Translations under genes and position numbers: made by a program
The notes under the pieces: generated by a model
What the model was told of the DNA's origin: nothing
Database searches by the model: none
The model's input: the letters and a program-made list of their open reading frames with translations, nothing else
Shown here: piece after piece, positions 1-7,996 of the stretch
Layout: each line of letters starts with the position of its first letter
Position numbering within the stretch: position 1 is the stretch's first letter
Assembly: GCA_004554085.1 (NCBI GenBank)
Contig: SFNY01000021.1
Coordinates: 3,074 to 67,073, forward strand
Source: Clostridiales bacterium
Lineage (GTDB): Bacteria; Bacillota; Clostridia; Christensenellales; Aristaeellaceae
DNA: 64,000 nucleotides
Direction: 5' to 3'

Positions 1-1338
1 ACCCGCACGCGGACGGCTGTGGGCACGATGAAGAAGCACAGCGAGGTCATCGACGCGGCAGTGGCTGCGACCTGCACGGAAACCGGCCTGACCGAAGGCA
101 AGCACTGCTCTGTGTGTCAGACGGTTCTTGTGAAGCAGCAGACCGTGAATGCGAAGGGCCACGAGTTCGAAACCTACGTGTACAACGGCGACGCGAGCTG
201 CACCGCAGATGGCACCGAGACGGCCAGGTGCGTGCGCTATGGAACGGGCGGCTGCAAGGAGACCCGCACGCGGATGGCTGTGGGCACGATGAAGAAGCAC
301 AGCGAGGTCATCGACGCTGCGGTCGCGCCGACCTGCACGGCAACGGGCCTGACCCAGGGCAAGCACTGCGCGGTGTGCAAGGCGGTACTGGTGAAGCAGA
401 GCGTGGTTCCCGCGAAGGGCCACAGCGAGGTCATCGACGCGGCGGTCGCGCCGACCTGCACGGAGACGGGCCTCACCGAGGGCAAGCACTGCGCGGTGTG
501 CAAGGCAGTTCTTGTGAAGCAGCAGCTTGTGCCTGCGAAGGGTCACAGCGAGGTCGTCGACGCGGCGGTCGCGCCGACCTGCACGGAAACGGGCCTCACC
601 GAGGGCAAGCACTGCGCGGTGTGCAATGTGGTTCTGCTGAAGCAGGAGATCGTGCCCGTGCTGGGACATGAGTACAGCGCCCAAAAGACGCTGCCAAGCT
701 GCGTGAAGGGCGGCTACACGACCTATACCTGCTCCCGCTGCGCCGACAGCTATGTGGCGGATCGAATCGCGAAGCTGGGACACCAGTACGGCGAGTGGAC
801 GCCCAATGGCGACGGCACGAGCAGCGCGACCTGTCTGCGCGAGGGCTGCGGCTATGTCGGCAAGACCCGCTGCGAATTGGAGCGCGCATCCCTGAGTGTG
901 GGCAAGGGCAAGGGTGCACGTACACTCTGGATCGCTCCCGTCACCGGTGAGCTGAACGATGGCTCCCGTCTGGAGCTGGTGAAAGAGACCGTGGCGCTTG
1001 CCGTCGCGGGTGTGCTTCCCGAGGGCAACCTGGTGCTGCGCAAGGGCGAACTCAAGAACGGCGAAATGCTGATGAGCCTGTGCTTTGAGAATGACGGACA
1101 GATGCTCATCCTCGAGGGCGAGCTGCAATTCAGCCTGCCCGCCGAGCTGCTGGAGGGCTATGTGCTGCTGCTCCAGGGCGAAAAGGGCGAGGAGACTGAG
1201 CTGCCCTTCACCGTGGAGGACGGCATGGCCAGCTTCACGCTGGAATTTGTGAAGGAAGGCGAGGAGCCGGACGTTGCGTCGGAAACTGCACAGGTGGTTG
1301 GGCGCTTCGCGCTGATTCGCCTCGTTCCCGTAGAATAA
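1..1338 (+). CDS. C-terminal part of a repeat-rich extracellular protein (5' end outside window)
   Basis: The frame is open from base 1, so the start lies upstream; the ATG at 19 is internal to a repeat. About 41-residue units of the type HSEVIDAAVAPTCTETGLTEGKHCAVC occur in tandem, each with a Cys before the TGLTEGKHC stretch and a CxxC-like pair in it. A larger unit also recurs, because bases 1-54 reappear almost exactly at 262-316. After about residue 220 the protein changes to a degenerate Cys-pair module (CSRC, CLREGCG) and then a Cys-free beta-rich tail ending in VPVE. No LPXTG motif or membrane anchor is present at the C-terminus. Such repeats are common in clostridial cell-surface or secreted proteins; binding partner and function are unknown. 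Confidence 0.75.
   Translation, partial: TRTRTAVGTMKKHSEVIDAAVAATCTETGLTEGKHCSVCQTVLVKQQTVNAKGHEFETYVYNGDASCTADGTETARCVRYGTGGCKETRTRMAVGTMKKHSEVIDAAVAPTCTATGLTQGKHCAVCKAVLVKQSVVPAKGHSEVIDAAVAPTCTETGLTEGKHCAVCKAVLVKQQLVPAKGHSEVVDAAVAPTCTETGLTEGKHCAVCNVVLLKQEIVPVLGHEYSAQKTLPSCVKGGYTTYTCSRCADSYVADRIAKLGHQYGEWTPNGDGTSSATCLREGCGYVGKTRCELERASLSVGKGKGARTLWIAPVTGELNDGSRLELVKETVALAVAGVLPEGNLVLRKGELKNGEMLMSLCFENDGQMLILEGELQFSLPAELLEGYVLLLQGEKGEETELPFTVEDGMASFTLEFVKEGEEPDVASETAQVVGRFALIRLVPVE
298..666 (+). repeat. Three tandem 123-bp coding repeats
   Basis: Units begin at 298, 421 and 544, each opening with a CAC (His) codon and a sequence like cacagcgaggtcatcgacg. A related unit begins at 37 but is followed by a longer insert. 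They are in frame and encode 41-residue modules of the surface protein. Confidence 0.85.
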
Positions 1339-1347
1339 ACAAACAGG

Positions 1348-1392
1348 GCGGCTGTCTCAAAACAGAGTGAATGCTTTGAGACAGCCGCTCTT
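1348..1392 (+). terminator. Intrinsic terminator of the repeat protein gene
   Basis: A 14-bp stem, GCGGCTGTCTCAAA (1348-1361) with TTTGAGACAGCCGC (1375-1388), is followed by TCTT ten bases after the stop codon. The T-tract is short. The stem resembles the terminator hairpin after clpC at 13484. Confidence 0.6.
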
Positions 1393-1398
1393 ATCTCC

Positions 1399-1426
1399 GT
1401 AGGTCGGGATGCCCTCATCCCGCAGC
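1399..1426. repeat. Palindromic intergenic repeat, copy A
   Basis: A 28-base unit containing CGGGATG-CCCT-CATCCCG. It matches 23 of 28 positions with the copy at 13445-13472. One stem position differs by a compensatory change (A-T here, G-C there), which suggests the hairpin itself is conserved. Confidence 0.55.
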
Positions 1427-1435
1427 AAAGCAATC

Positions 1436-1507
1436 AATCCCGGCAGGCTCTTTCCTGCCGGGATTTCCCATAAGCTAAGGGAGACGGCGCAGATCGAACC
1501 GTCTCCC
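1436..1507 (-). terminator. Two stem-loops downstream of the TtcA-type gene
   Basis: Stem-loop 1 pairs GGGAGACGG (1479-1487) with CCGTCTCCC (1499-1507), immediately 3' of the minus-strand stop. Stem-loop 2 pairs AATCCCGGCAGG (1436-1447) with CCTGCCGGGATT (1454-1465) around a six-base loop. Neither has a long T-tract on the minus strand, so they may end transcription from both sides or only stabilise 3' ends. Confidence 0.45.
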
Positions 1508-1509
1508 TT

Positions 1510-2340
1510 TCAATCCTCGAATTCCTCCAGCAGCGTGTGCATTTCGCCGCCCTGCTTCCAACCGTTCAGATTGTCCAGCATGGCGTTGTGGGCGCTGCGG
1601 AAGATGTTCCGGCTTGCGTCGGGGTTGATCGCGTCCAGGCAGCGGATCAGCTCCTTCATCTCTAGGCGCTTGGAATCCGCGCTGCAGTCCGCGCGAAGCT
1701 CCGCATTGCGCGTGGTGCGGCAGGCGCAGGCCAGAAAGCGCAGGCCGAAGTGCTCCCGCCAGGTGATGATCTCCGCCTCGCGCAGCTTGTACAGCGGGCG
1801 GATCAGTTCGATTCCCTCCACGCTCTCGCTCCTGAGCCGGGGTCGCATGCCCCGCAGCTGTCCGGCGTAGAGCATGCTCATCATCAGCGTCTCCACCGCA
1901 TCGTCGAAGTGGTGGCCCAGCGCGATCTTGTTGCAGCCGAGCTGCTGCGCCTTGCGGTAGAGGTAACCCCGGCGCATCTTCGCGCACATGAAGCAGGGGT
2001 TGCAGTCCATTTCGTCGATTGCGGCGAAAATATCTGTTTCAAAGAATTCCAGCGGGATGCCCAGCAGGCGGGCGTTGTTCTCGATCTGCGCGCGGTTCTC
2101 CGGGGCATAGCCGGGATCCATGCAGATGAATGTTAGTTCAAAGGACAGCGGACTGTGGCGCTTCAGCTCCTGCATGCACTTGGCCAGCAGCATGGAGTCC
2201 TTGCCGCCGGAGATGCACACCGCGATGCGGTCGCCCTCCGAGACGAGCCGGTATTCCTTGACGGCGGACATGAAGGGCCGCCAGATGGTCTTGCGGAAGC
2301 AGCCTGTGATGGATTTTTCCACCTCGTGATCAAATTCCAT
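1510..2340 (-). CDS. ttcA: TtcA-family tRNA 2-thiocytidine synthetase-like PP-loop ATPase
   Basis: A 276-residue cytosolic protein. The N-terminal PP-loop SGGKDSM (about residue 44) adenylates the target base. A Cys-rich NPCFMC motif near residue 120 and a later ACAC pair fit the Fe-S-dependent TtcA group, as does GHHFDDAVETLMM. Family role: thiolation of C32 in some tRNAs. ATG 2340 is preferred because AGGAGG lies 8 bases upstream; the in-frame TTG at 2346 would sit inside the spacer. The start overlaps the end of the MATE gene by 11 bp, so the two are translationally coupled. A distant paralogue acting on another substrate cannot be excluded. Confidence 0.8.
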   Translation of the reverse strand: MEFDHEVEKSITGCFRKTIWRPFMSAVKEYRLVSEGDRIAVCISGGKDSMLLAKCMQELKRHSPLSFELTFICMDPGYAPENRAQIENNARLLGIPLEFFETDIFAAIDEMDCNPCFMCAKMRRGYLYRKAQQLGCNKIALGHHFDDAVETLMMSMLYAGQLRGMRPRLRSESVEGIELIRPLYKLREAEIITWREHFGLRFLACACRTTRNAELRADCSADSKRLEMKELIRCLDAINPDASRNIFRSAHNAMLDNLNGWKQGGEMHTLLEEFED

Positions 2341-3739
2341 GGGCAACCTCCTGAAGCTGGTTCATTTCGCGCTTGAGCGGGTTCCAGTTCCCGCGCAGAT
2401 AGCGGGTGAGCAGCAGCGCACCCAGGAGCAGGTTGTGGGCGATCATGCAGCCCCAGGCCGCGGTCAGTCCGCCGCCAAAGAACCTGAGCGAAATGAACGT
2501 ACCCAGAATGCGCACGCCCCACATGCCCAGCAGATTGAAGCAGAACGCGCTCTTCGTGTCGCCCACGCCCTGGAAGATGCCCTCCAGAATCACCGCCAGC
2601 CCGTAGACCGGCTCGGTGACGGCCACCATGCGCAGCACCCGCGCGCCCAGATCGATGACCGCCGCGTCCGGTGTAAACAGGCCCATCAGCATCCGGGCGC
2701 TCAGGAACAGCGTGCCGCCGGAGAGGGCCATCAGCAGTACCTCCAGCGCGATCATCATCCGGCACAGGCGCTTCATGCGCTGGGGCTCCCGCGCACCGTA
2801 GCAGTTGCCGGAGAGGGTGGCCGCAGCGGTCTGCATGCCGTAGCCGGGGATGTAGAAGGCCGATTCGGCGGTGTTGGCAATGGAATGGGCCGCGATGGCG
2901 GTGGTGCCCAGGCCGTTGATCATCGAGGCGAAGGCCACGTAGCCGAAGGAGGTGCCGAAGCGCTGCAACGCGCAGGGCAGGGCCACCTTCAGACAGGGGC
3001 GCAGGATTTTGCCGTCCGGTCGCAGAGAAGTGCCCTTGGGCGAGATCAGCGGATGCCGCCACAGCACGGCAGCCATGCCGATTCCGCCGAAGGTGAACGC
3101 AATCGCGCTGGCAAGCGCCGCGCCGGTCACGCCCAGACCCGCGCCGGGCATGGTGAAGGTCAGGCTGAACAGCTGCACGGGCCTCGACGGATAGATCAGC
3201 AGGTAGTTCAGCACGATGTTGATGAGGTTCACCATCAGATTCACCCGCAGCGGCGCGCGGGTGTCCCCGGCGGCGCGCAGACAGGTGCCGTAGACGATGT
3301 TCACCGCCCGGAACAGCATCGGCGCGTACAGAATGAAGAAGTAGCGGGATGCGTCTGCAGCGATGTCCTCTCCGGCGTTCATCCACAGGGGGATGCGCCC
3401 GCTCAGCGTCAGCGCAAGACAAGTGAACAGCGCGCCCACCACCAGCGCGGCCAGCGTCGCCTGACCGCTGGCGCGACGGGCGTTGTCCGGCCTGCGCGCG
3501 CCCAGCTCCTTGGAGATGTAGGCGAGAAAGCCGATGCTCAGCGCCGAGGTGGAGCTGTTGATGAGCCAGTTGATGGTGGCGGTGCAGCCCACGGCGGCGG
3601 TGGCGTGGGGGCCGATCCGACCGACCATGGCCGAGTCCACGTACTGCACGATGGTTTGAAGAATCTGTTCGAGCACGGTGGGCCACGCCAGCAGCACGAT
3701 GGTCTTCAGCGCGGCGCGGCGGGAAAATTCGTTTTGCAT
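2330..3739 (-). CDS. MATE-family multidrug/toxin efflux transporter
   Basis: A 469-residue integral membrane protein with about twelve hydrophobic segments in two homologous halves. The N-terminal RRAALKTIVLLAWPTVLEQILQ and QYVDSAMVGRIGP segments are typical of MATE exporters, which use a Na+ or H+ gradient to expel cationic compounds. The start at ATG 3739 has GGAG five to six bases upstream. An upstream in-frame ATG at 3808 is rejected because the stretch up to it contains the promoter. It is the first gene of a two-gene unit with the TtcA-type gene. Substrate unknown. Confidence 0.88.
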   Translation of the reverse strand: MQNEFSRRAALKTIVLLAWPTVLEQILQTIVQYVDSAMVGRIGPHATAAVGCTATINWLINSSTSALSIGFLAYISKELGARRPDNARRASGQATLAALVVGALFTCLALTLSGRIPLWMNAGEDIAADASRYFFILYAPMLFRAVNIVYGTCLRAAGDTRAPLRVNLMVNLINIVLNYLLIYPSRPVQLFSLTFTMPGAGLGVTGAALASAIAFTFGGIGMAAVLWRHPLISPKGTSLRPDGKILRPCLKVALPCALQRFGTSFGYVAFASMINGLGTTAIAAHSIANTAESAFYIPGYGMQTAAATLSGNCYGAREPQRMKRLCRMMIALEVLLMALSGGTLFLSARMLMGLFTPDAAVIDLGARVLRMVAVTEPVYGLAVILEGIFQGVGDTKSAFCFNLLGMWGVRILGTFISLRFFGGGLTAAWGCMIAHNLLLGALLLTRYLRGNWNPLKREMNQLQEVAHGI

Positions 3740-3782
3740 GAAGCTCCTCTGTATGTCGGTACATTGTCCGGATTCAACGCAC

Positions 3783-3812
3783 ATTATAACACGATTCCGG
3801 GGCCGCATTCAA
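3783..3812 (-). promoter_or_regulatory. SigA-type promoter of the MATE-ttcA unit
   Basis: On the minus strand: TTGAAT (3812-3807), 18-base spacer, TATAAT (3788-3783). It lies about 45 bases upstream of the chosen MATE start and argues against the longer ORF. Confidence 0.7.
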
Positions 3813-3982
3813 GCCTGAAGATGCGCGGCTGTGCAAAACCTGTGTGTGGTGTCACATGGATGCATATGTGGCTTCACCTGCCAGAAAGCACCAGCCCCCA
3901 ATTGCATATTTTGTCTTTCGATGCGAACAATAGGAAGGCCTGACAAAATCCAGGCGTCAGTTGAGATTAAGGAGAGATCCAT

Positions 3983-4537
3983 ATGAGAGCAACAGGCATC
4001 GTCCGCAGAATCGACGAGCTCGGGCGCGTCGTCATCCCCAAGGAAATTCGACGAACTCTGCGCATTCGCGAGGGCGACCCGCTGGAAATATTTACCGATC
4101 ACGACGGCGAGGTGGTTCTGAAGAAGTATTCCCCAATCGGCGAGATCGCAACCATCGCCAAGGACTACACCGATTCCCTCTACCGCACGCTGGGTCACAT
4201 CGCGCTCATCAGCGACCGGGACGCGGTGGTGTCGGCCTCGGGCGCGAACAAGCGGGAGTATATTGAAAAGGCGCTCAGTCCCGAAGTGGATCAGATCCTT
4301 CAATCCCGCCAGCTGCAAATGCTGAACCTGTCCTCCGGCGCGCGGATGATTCCCGTGACCAACGACGATCACGCCGACGCCTACTCCGCGCAGATCGTTG
4401 CGCCGATCCTCGCGGACGGCGAGATCATCGGCAGCCTGATTCTGCTCAGCCGGGAGTCCGGCACGCAGATGAGCGACGTGGATCAGAAGGTGGCGGAGAC
4501 CACCGCCAGCATCGTGGGGCGGCAGATGGAACAGTAG
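3983..4537 (+). CDS. spoVT: Stage V sporulation regulator SpoVT
   Basis: A 184-residue DNA-binding regulator. The N-terminal AbrB/SpoVT swapped-hairpin domain (RATGIVRRIDELGRVVIPKE, residues 2-21, continuing to about 50) is followed by a GAF-like domain (about 55-180). In Bacillus SpoVT acts in the forespore under SigG and tunes late forespore genes, affecting coat and germination. AAGGAGAG precedes the ATG by 7-8 bases. The gene stands alone; the next gene has its own promoter overlapping the 3' flank. A SigG promoter is plausible, but I could not identify one convincingly. Confidence 0.93.
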   Translation: MRATGIVRRIDELGRVVIPKEIRRTLRIREGDPLEIFTDHDGEVVLKKYSPIGEIATIAKDYTDSLYRTLGHIALISDRDAVVSASGANKREYIEKALSPEVDQILQSRQLQMLNLSSGARMIPVTNDDHADAYSAQIVAPILADGEIIGSLILLSRESGTQMSDVDQKVAETTASIVGRQMEQ

Positions 4538-4549
4538 TCCGCGCGTCCC

Positions 4550-4578
4550 TTGCAGCCGGGGCCGCTTTGTGGTAAAAT
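4550..4578 (+). promoter_or_regulatory. SigA-type promoter of mazG
   Basis: TTGCAG (4550-4555), 17-base spacer, TAAAAT (4573-4578), about 35 bases upstream of the mazG start. Confidence 0.7.
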
Positions 4579-4613
4579 GTTCATATTGCTTCAATTTCCA
4601 CGAACTGGATGTG

Positions 4614-6005
4614 ATGAATATGAACCGGATTACGGTTGTAGGCGTGGGCCTGGAGGTCGGGCAGCTGACCTTTGCTGCGGCGGAGGCGCTCACGGGCGGC
4701 GCGCGGGTGATCCTGCACACCGCTCACATCGGCTGCGCCCAGTGGCTCACGGACAAGGGTGTTTCCTACGAGACGCTGGACGAACTCTACGAGCGCATCG
4801 AGGATTTCGACGAGCACGCCCGCAAGGCGGCGGAGCATGTGATGGAGGCTGCGCAGCGCTCGAATGTGGTCTATGCCGTCTACGACGTGCGCGACCGCAG
4901 CGTGTGCGCGCTGAATGCGCTGGGCGTGCGGATGGAGGTCATTGCGGGGCCGAGCGTGGAGGGTGCGCTGCTGGCGCATCTGGACGGCGCGACGCGCATG
5001 CTGGAAGCCTCCGACTGGGAGAGCTTCCGGCTCTCCGCTATGGACAACGCGCTGGTGCGCGAGCTGAACAGCCGGGAGCTGGCCTCGGAGGTCAAGCTGA
5101 AGCTGATGGAGTGCTACCCGGACGAGACGCGCTGCCTGGTGCTGATGGGCGACGGCAGTGTGGCGCGCGCGCCGCTGTACGATCTGGACCGCCTGAAGGG
5201 CTACGACCACCGCTGCTGCGCGCTGATTCCGGCGCAGCGGGATCTGATGCAGCTGGAGCGCTTCGGCTTTGACGAGCTGGTGCAGATCATGCGCATCCTT
5301 CAGGGGCCGGGCGGCTGTCCCTGGGATCGGGAGCAGACCCATGAGAGTCTGCGAACCTGCATGCTGGAGGAGACCTACGAGGCCATCGACGCGATCAACC
5401 AGGGCGATATGGATCACCTCTACGACGAGCTGGGCGACATTCTGATGCAGGTGGTGATGCAGGCGGAGATTGCCCGCAGGCACGGGGAGTTCGATATCTC
5501 GGATTCCATCACGGCCATCTGCGACAAGATGATCCAGCGTCACACCCACATTTTCGGTGTGGACAGCGCGGGGAACGCGGACGAGGTGCTGGATCTGTGG
5601 ACGCGCAACAAGATGAAGGAGCGGGGCCAAAAAACCTACGCGGAGGTGCTGCGAGAGGTGGGTCACAGCCTGCCGGCGCTGCTGCGGGGCCGCAAGCTGA
5701 TCGACAAGGCCGCGCGTGCAGGCGTGATGCAGGCGGATGCGCAGGCCATCTCCCGGGACGCGGCGGAGCGCATCGAACTTGCCGCAGGCTCCGACGATGC
5801 CGAGCGCGCGTTGGGCGAGGCGCTTCTTATGCTCTGCGCGCTGGCGCGGGTGAAGAAGGTGGATCCGGAGATCGCCCTCAACGAGGCGGCGGACCGATTC
5901 GTGGAGCGCTTTGCGGAGTTGGAGGAGGCACTCAGGGAGCAGGGAACGCCCCTGCCCGCACCGGAGGCGCGCGCCGAAGAATATTGGGATCGCGTAAAAT
6001 TGTGA
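4614..6005 (+). CDS. mazG: Two-domain MazG protein (methylase-like domain plus NTP pyrophosphohydrolase)
   Basis: About 463 residues. The N-terminal half (1-220, from NRITVVGVGLEVGQL) resembles the tetrapyrrole-methylase fold of Bacillus YabN. The C-terminal half carries the MazG signature: GPGGCPWDREQTHESL, then EETYEA and DELGD, the acidic metal-binding residues. MazG enzymes hydrolyse NTPs to NMP and PPi, often cleaning the nucleotide pool. ATG 4614 and ATG 4620 are both possible; the ribosome site is weak (ggatgtg). In Bacillus the neighbour yabN also follows spoVT, but the intervening spoVB is missing here. Confidence 0.87.
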   Translation: MNMNRITVVGVGLEVGQLTFAAAEALTGGARVILHTAHIGCAQWLTDKGVSYETLDELYERIEDFDEHARKAAEHVMEAAQRSNVVYAVYDVRDRSVCALNALGVRMEVIAGPSVEGALLAHLDGATRMLEASDWESFRLSAMDNALVRELNSRELASEVKLKLMECYPDETRCLVLMGDGSVARAPLYDLDRLKGYDHRCCALIPAQRDLMQLERFGFDELVQIMRILQGPGGCPWDREQTHESLRTCMLEETYEAIDAINQGDMDHLYDELGDILMQVVMQAEIARRHGEFDISDSITAICDKMIQRHTHIFGVDSAGNADEVLDLWTRNKMKERGQKTYAEVLREVGHSLPALLRGRKLIDKAARAGVMQADAQAISRDAAERIELAAGSDDAERALGEALLMLCALARVKKVDPEIALNEAADRFVERFAELEEALREQGTPLPAPEARAEEYWDRVKL

Positions 6006-6104
6006 AAAAGTACATCGATCCGGCAGGAATTGGCTGGAAAGCATCGAATATGCTTTTCATTGTGCGTAAAAACCATACGGCATCGATTGGAGGAAACATT
6101 TACT

Positions 6105-6374
6105 ATGAACAAGGCAGCCATGATCGCTAAGATTGCAGAGAAGACCGATCTGACCAAGAAGCAGGCCGAGGCCGCGCTCAATGCGTTTACCGACAGCGTG
6201 ATCGAGGCGCTGAAGGAGGGCGACAAGGTGCAGATGATGGGCTTTGGCACCTTTGAGGTCAAGGAGCGCGCGGCGCGCACCGGCCGCAAGCCGTCCACCG
6301 GCGAGAGCATCGAAATCCCCGCCAAGAAGTCCCCGGTGTTCAAGGCCGGCAAGGGCTTCAAGGATCAGTTCTGA
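6105..6374 (+). CDS. hup: HU-family nucleoid DNA-binding protein
   Basis: An 89-residue, full-length HU. It contains MNKAAMIAKIAEKTDLTKKQAE, the GFGTFEV strand and the RTGRKPSTGE arm with the intercalating proline region, ending KSPVFKAGKGFKDQF. HU dimers bend and compact DNA. The start at ATG 6105 has TTGGAGG about 12 bases upstream; the longer frame from 6030 adds an unrelated N-terminus and is rejected. It lies between mazG and the S4 gene, an order also seen in other Clostridia. Confidence 0.93.
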   Translation: MNKAAMIAKIAEKTDLTKKQAEAALNAFTDSVIEALKEGDKVQMMGFGTFEVKERAARTGRKPSTGESIEIPAKKSPVFKAGKGFKDQF

Positions 6375-6467
6375 TTGAAGCCGCTGCGCGTGAAGCGCGG
6401 CACGGCAGCTGAGGCGGCGGAGAATTGCTGAATGACATCCGCACATCGCCCCGGCGCGCCATCATCC

Positions 6468-6496
6468 GGGGGCTGCTCTTGCGAGCAGCCCCCTTT
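6468..6496 (+). terminator. Terminator-like hairpin between HU and the S4 gene
   Basis: A perfect 11-bp stem GGGGGCTGCTC/GAGCAGCCCCC with a TTGC loop, followed by only TTT. It may act as a partial terminator or stabilise the HU message. Confidence 0.6.
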
Positions 6497-6515
6497 GTGA
6501 AACTATGGAGGAAAA

Positions 6516-6815
6516 ATGAGCAGAAAAGCGATGGAAGCCAAAAAGCCTGTGGAGCGCGTGGAAATCAGCTCCATGCGCCTGGACAAATTCCTGAAGATCT
6601 CCCGCATCATCAAGCGCCGCAGCGTGGCCAACGACGCCTGCTCCACCGGGCACATCACTGTCAACGGCAAGGAGGGCAAGCCGGGCACGTCCGTGCGCCC
6701 CGGCGACGTGCTAGGCATCCGCTTCGGCGAGCAGTACCACGAGTATGAGATTGTGAGCATCGCGGAGCACGCAGCCAAGCAGGACGCGTCCTCGATGTAC
6801 CGGGCAAAGTCATGA
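6516..6815 (+). CDS. S4-domain RNA-binding protein (YabO/HslR type)
   Basis: A 99-residue protein with one S4 RNA-binding domain: MRLDKFLKISRIIKRRSVAN, then GHITVNGKEGKPGTSVRPGD. Relatives (Hsp15/HslR, RqcP/YabO) bind the 50S subunit or peptidyl-tRNA during rescue of stalled ribosomes; YabO is RqcP in Bacillus. The position after spoVT-mazG-HU matches the yabO locus. GGAGG lies just upstream of ATG 6516. Its stop overlaps the start of the next gene (ATGA). The yabP and yabQ spore-cortex genes that often follow are absent here. Confidence 0.85.
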   Translation: MSRKAMEAKKPVERVEISSMRLDKFLKISRIIKRRSVANDACSTGHITVNGKEGKPGTSVRPGDVLGIRFGEQYHEYEIVSIAEHAAKQDASSMYRAKS

Positions 6816-7969
6816 GCGTCTGGTGCGTGGTGCTGGCCGCGGGCAGGGGCACGCGGTCGGGTCTGGAGGAGAACAAGGTGTTCTTCCGCTGGCAGGGCAG
6901 GAGCGTGCTCTCCCGCTGCCTGGACGCGCTGGCGGCGTCCAGAGCCTACGACGGCGCAGTGCTGGTGCTCTCCGAGGCGGATCTGCCCAGGTACCGGGAG
7001 ATCGTGGAGACGGAAGGGGAGAATCCCCTGGTCAAGCGCATCGCGCTGGGCGGAAAAACCCGCAGGGAGAGCGGCTACAACGGCCTGCAGGCGCTGCCGG
7101 AGGGCGTTGAAATCGTCTCCGTGCACGACGCGGCGCGGCCCTTCGTGACAGCGGAGATCATCCGGGCAACCATCGAGGACGCACGGAAATACGGCAGCGG
7201 CGTGATCTCCACCCCGGTGGTGGACACCATCAAGCATGTGGAGCCGGGAACGGGCCGCGTGACCACGCCGGAGCGCTCCGAGCTGCGGGCGGTGCAGACG
7301 CCCCAGAGCTTCAACTGTGAGATGCTGCGCAGCGCCCACGCGCACGCGATGAAGGAGGGTCTGGAGGTGACGGACGACGCAATGCTCTTTGAGCACGAAT
7401 ACGGCACGGTGCACCTGAGCGATGCGCCGGGCGCGGAGAAAAACGTGAAGCTGACCAACCCGGAGGACTTCCGCCGCTTGACCGGAGCGCCGAAAATGCG
7501 CATCGGCACGGGCTACGATGCCCACCGCCTCAAGGAGGGCCGAAGGCTGGTGCTTTGCGGCGTGGAGGTTCCCCACGATCGGGGCCTGGACGGCCATTCC
7601 GACGCGGACGTGGCCGTGCACGCGCTGATGGACGCACTGCTGGGCGCGCTGGGCGAGGGTGACATCGGTCGCCACTTCCCGGACAGCGACCCGCAGTACA
7701 AGGGCATCTCGTCGATGCTGCTGCTGGAACAGGTGATGCAGCGCGTGCGATCTCGCGGCTACCGGGTGGAGAATGCGGACGTGACCATCGTGGCCCAGAG
7801 GCCCAAGCTTGCGGCCTTTATACCGAAAATGCGGGCCAATGTCGCCGCAGCGCTGAGCGTGGATGTGGATTGCGCAAACGTCAAGGCCACTACCACCGAG
7901 CGCATGGGCTTCGAGGGCGAGGAGATCGGCATCTCCGCCCAGGCGGTGGCACTGCTGGCACGCATTTGA
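6812..7969 (+). CDS. ispDF: Bifunctional IspD-IspF enzyme of the MEP isoprenoid pathway
   Basis: A 385-residue fusion. Residues 1-228 are IspD, which makes CDP-methylerythritol from MEP and CTP: VVLAAGRGTRSG, VHDAARPF and AVQTPQSF motifs. Residues about 229-385 are IspF, which cyclises CDP-ME 2-phosphate to MEcDP: RIGTGYDAHRL, DGHSDADV with metal ligands Asp-x-His, and the TTTERMGFEGEEIG end. The junction is very short, at GAPKMRIGTG. It overlaps the S4 gene by 4 bp. IspE is not in the window. Confidence 0.93.
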   Translation: MSVWCVVLAAGRGTRSGLEENKVFFRWQGRSVLSRCLDALAASRAYDGAVLVLSEADLPRYREIVETEGENPLVKRIALGGKTRRESGYNGLQALPEGVEIVSVHDAARPFVTAEIIRATIEDARKYGSGVISTPVVDTIKHVEPGTGRVTTPERSELRAVQTPQSFNCEMLRSAHAHAMKEGLEVTDDAMLFEHEYGTVHLSDAPGAEKNVKLTNPEDFRRLTGAPKMRIGTGYDAHRLKEGRRLVLCGVEVPHDRGLDGHSDADVAVHALMDALLGALGEGDIGRHFPDSDPQYKGISSMLLLEQVMQRVRSRGYRVENADVTIVAQRPKLAAFIPKMRANVAAALSVDVDCANVKATTTERMGFEGEEIGISAQAVALLARI

Positions 7970-7996
7970 ACTGATAGATTCAGAGGTGGGAAAGCT

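Noticed and set aside
1..666. Regular repeats at the window start as a CRISPR array
   Set aside because: Repeats are 123 bp, contiguous and in frame, with no unique spacers.
2339..3943. Long open frame antisense to the MATE gene (about 534 codons)
   Set aside because: High-GC shadow of the MATE gene; composition His/Gln/Arg-rich, no ribosome site, no family.
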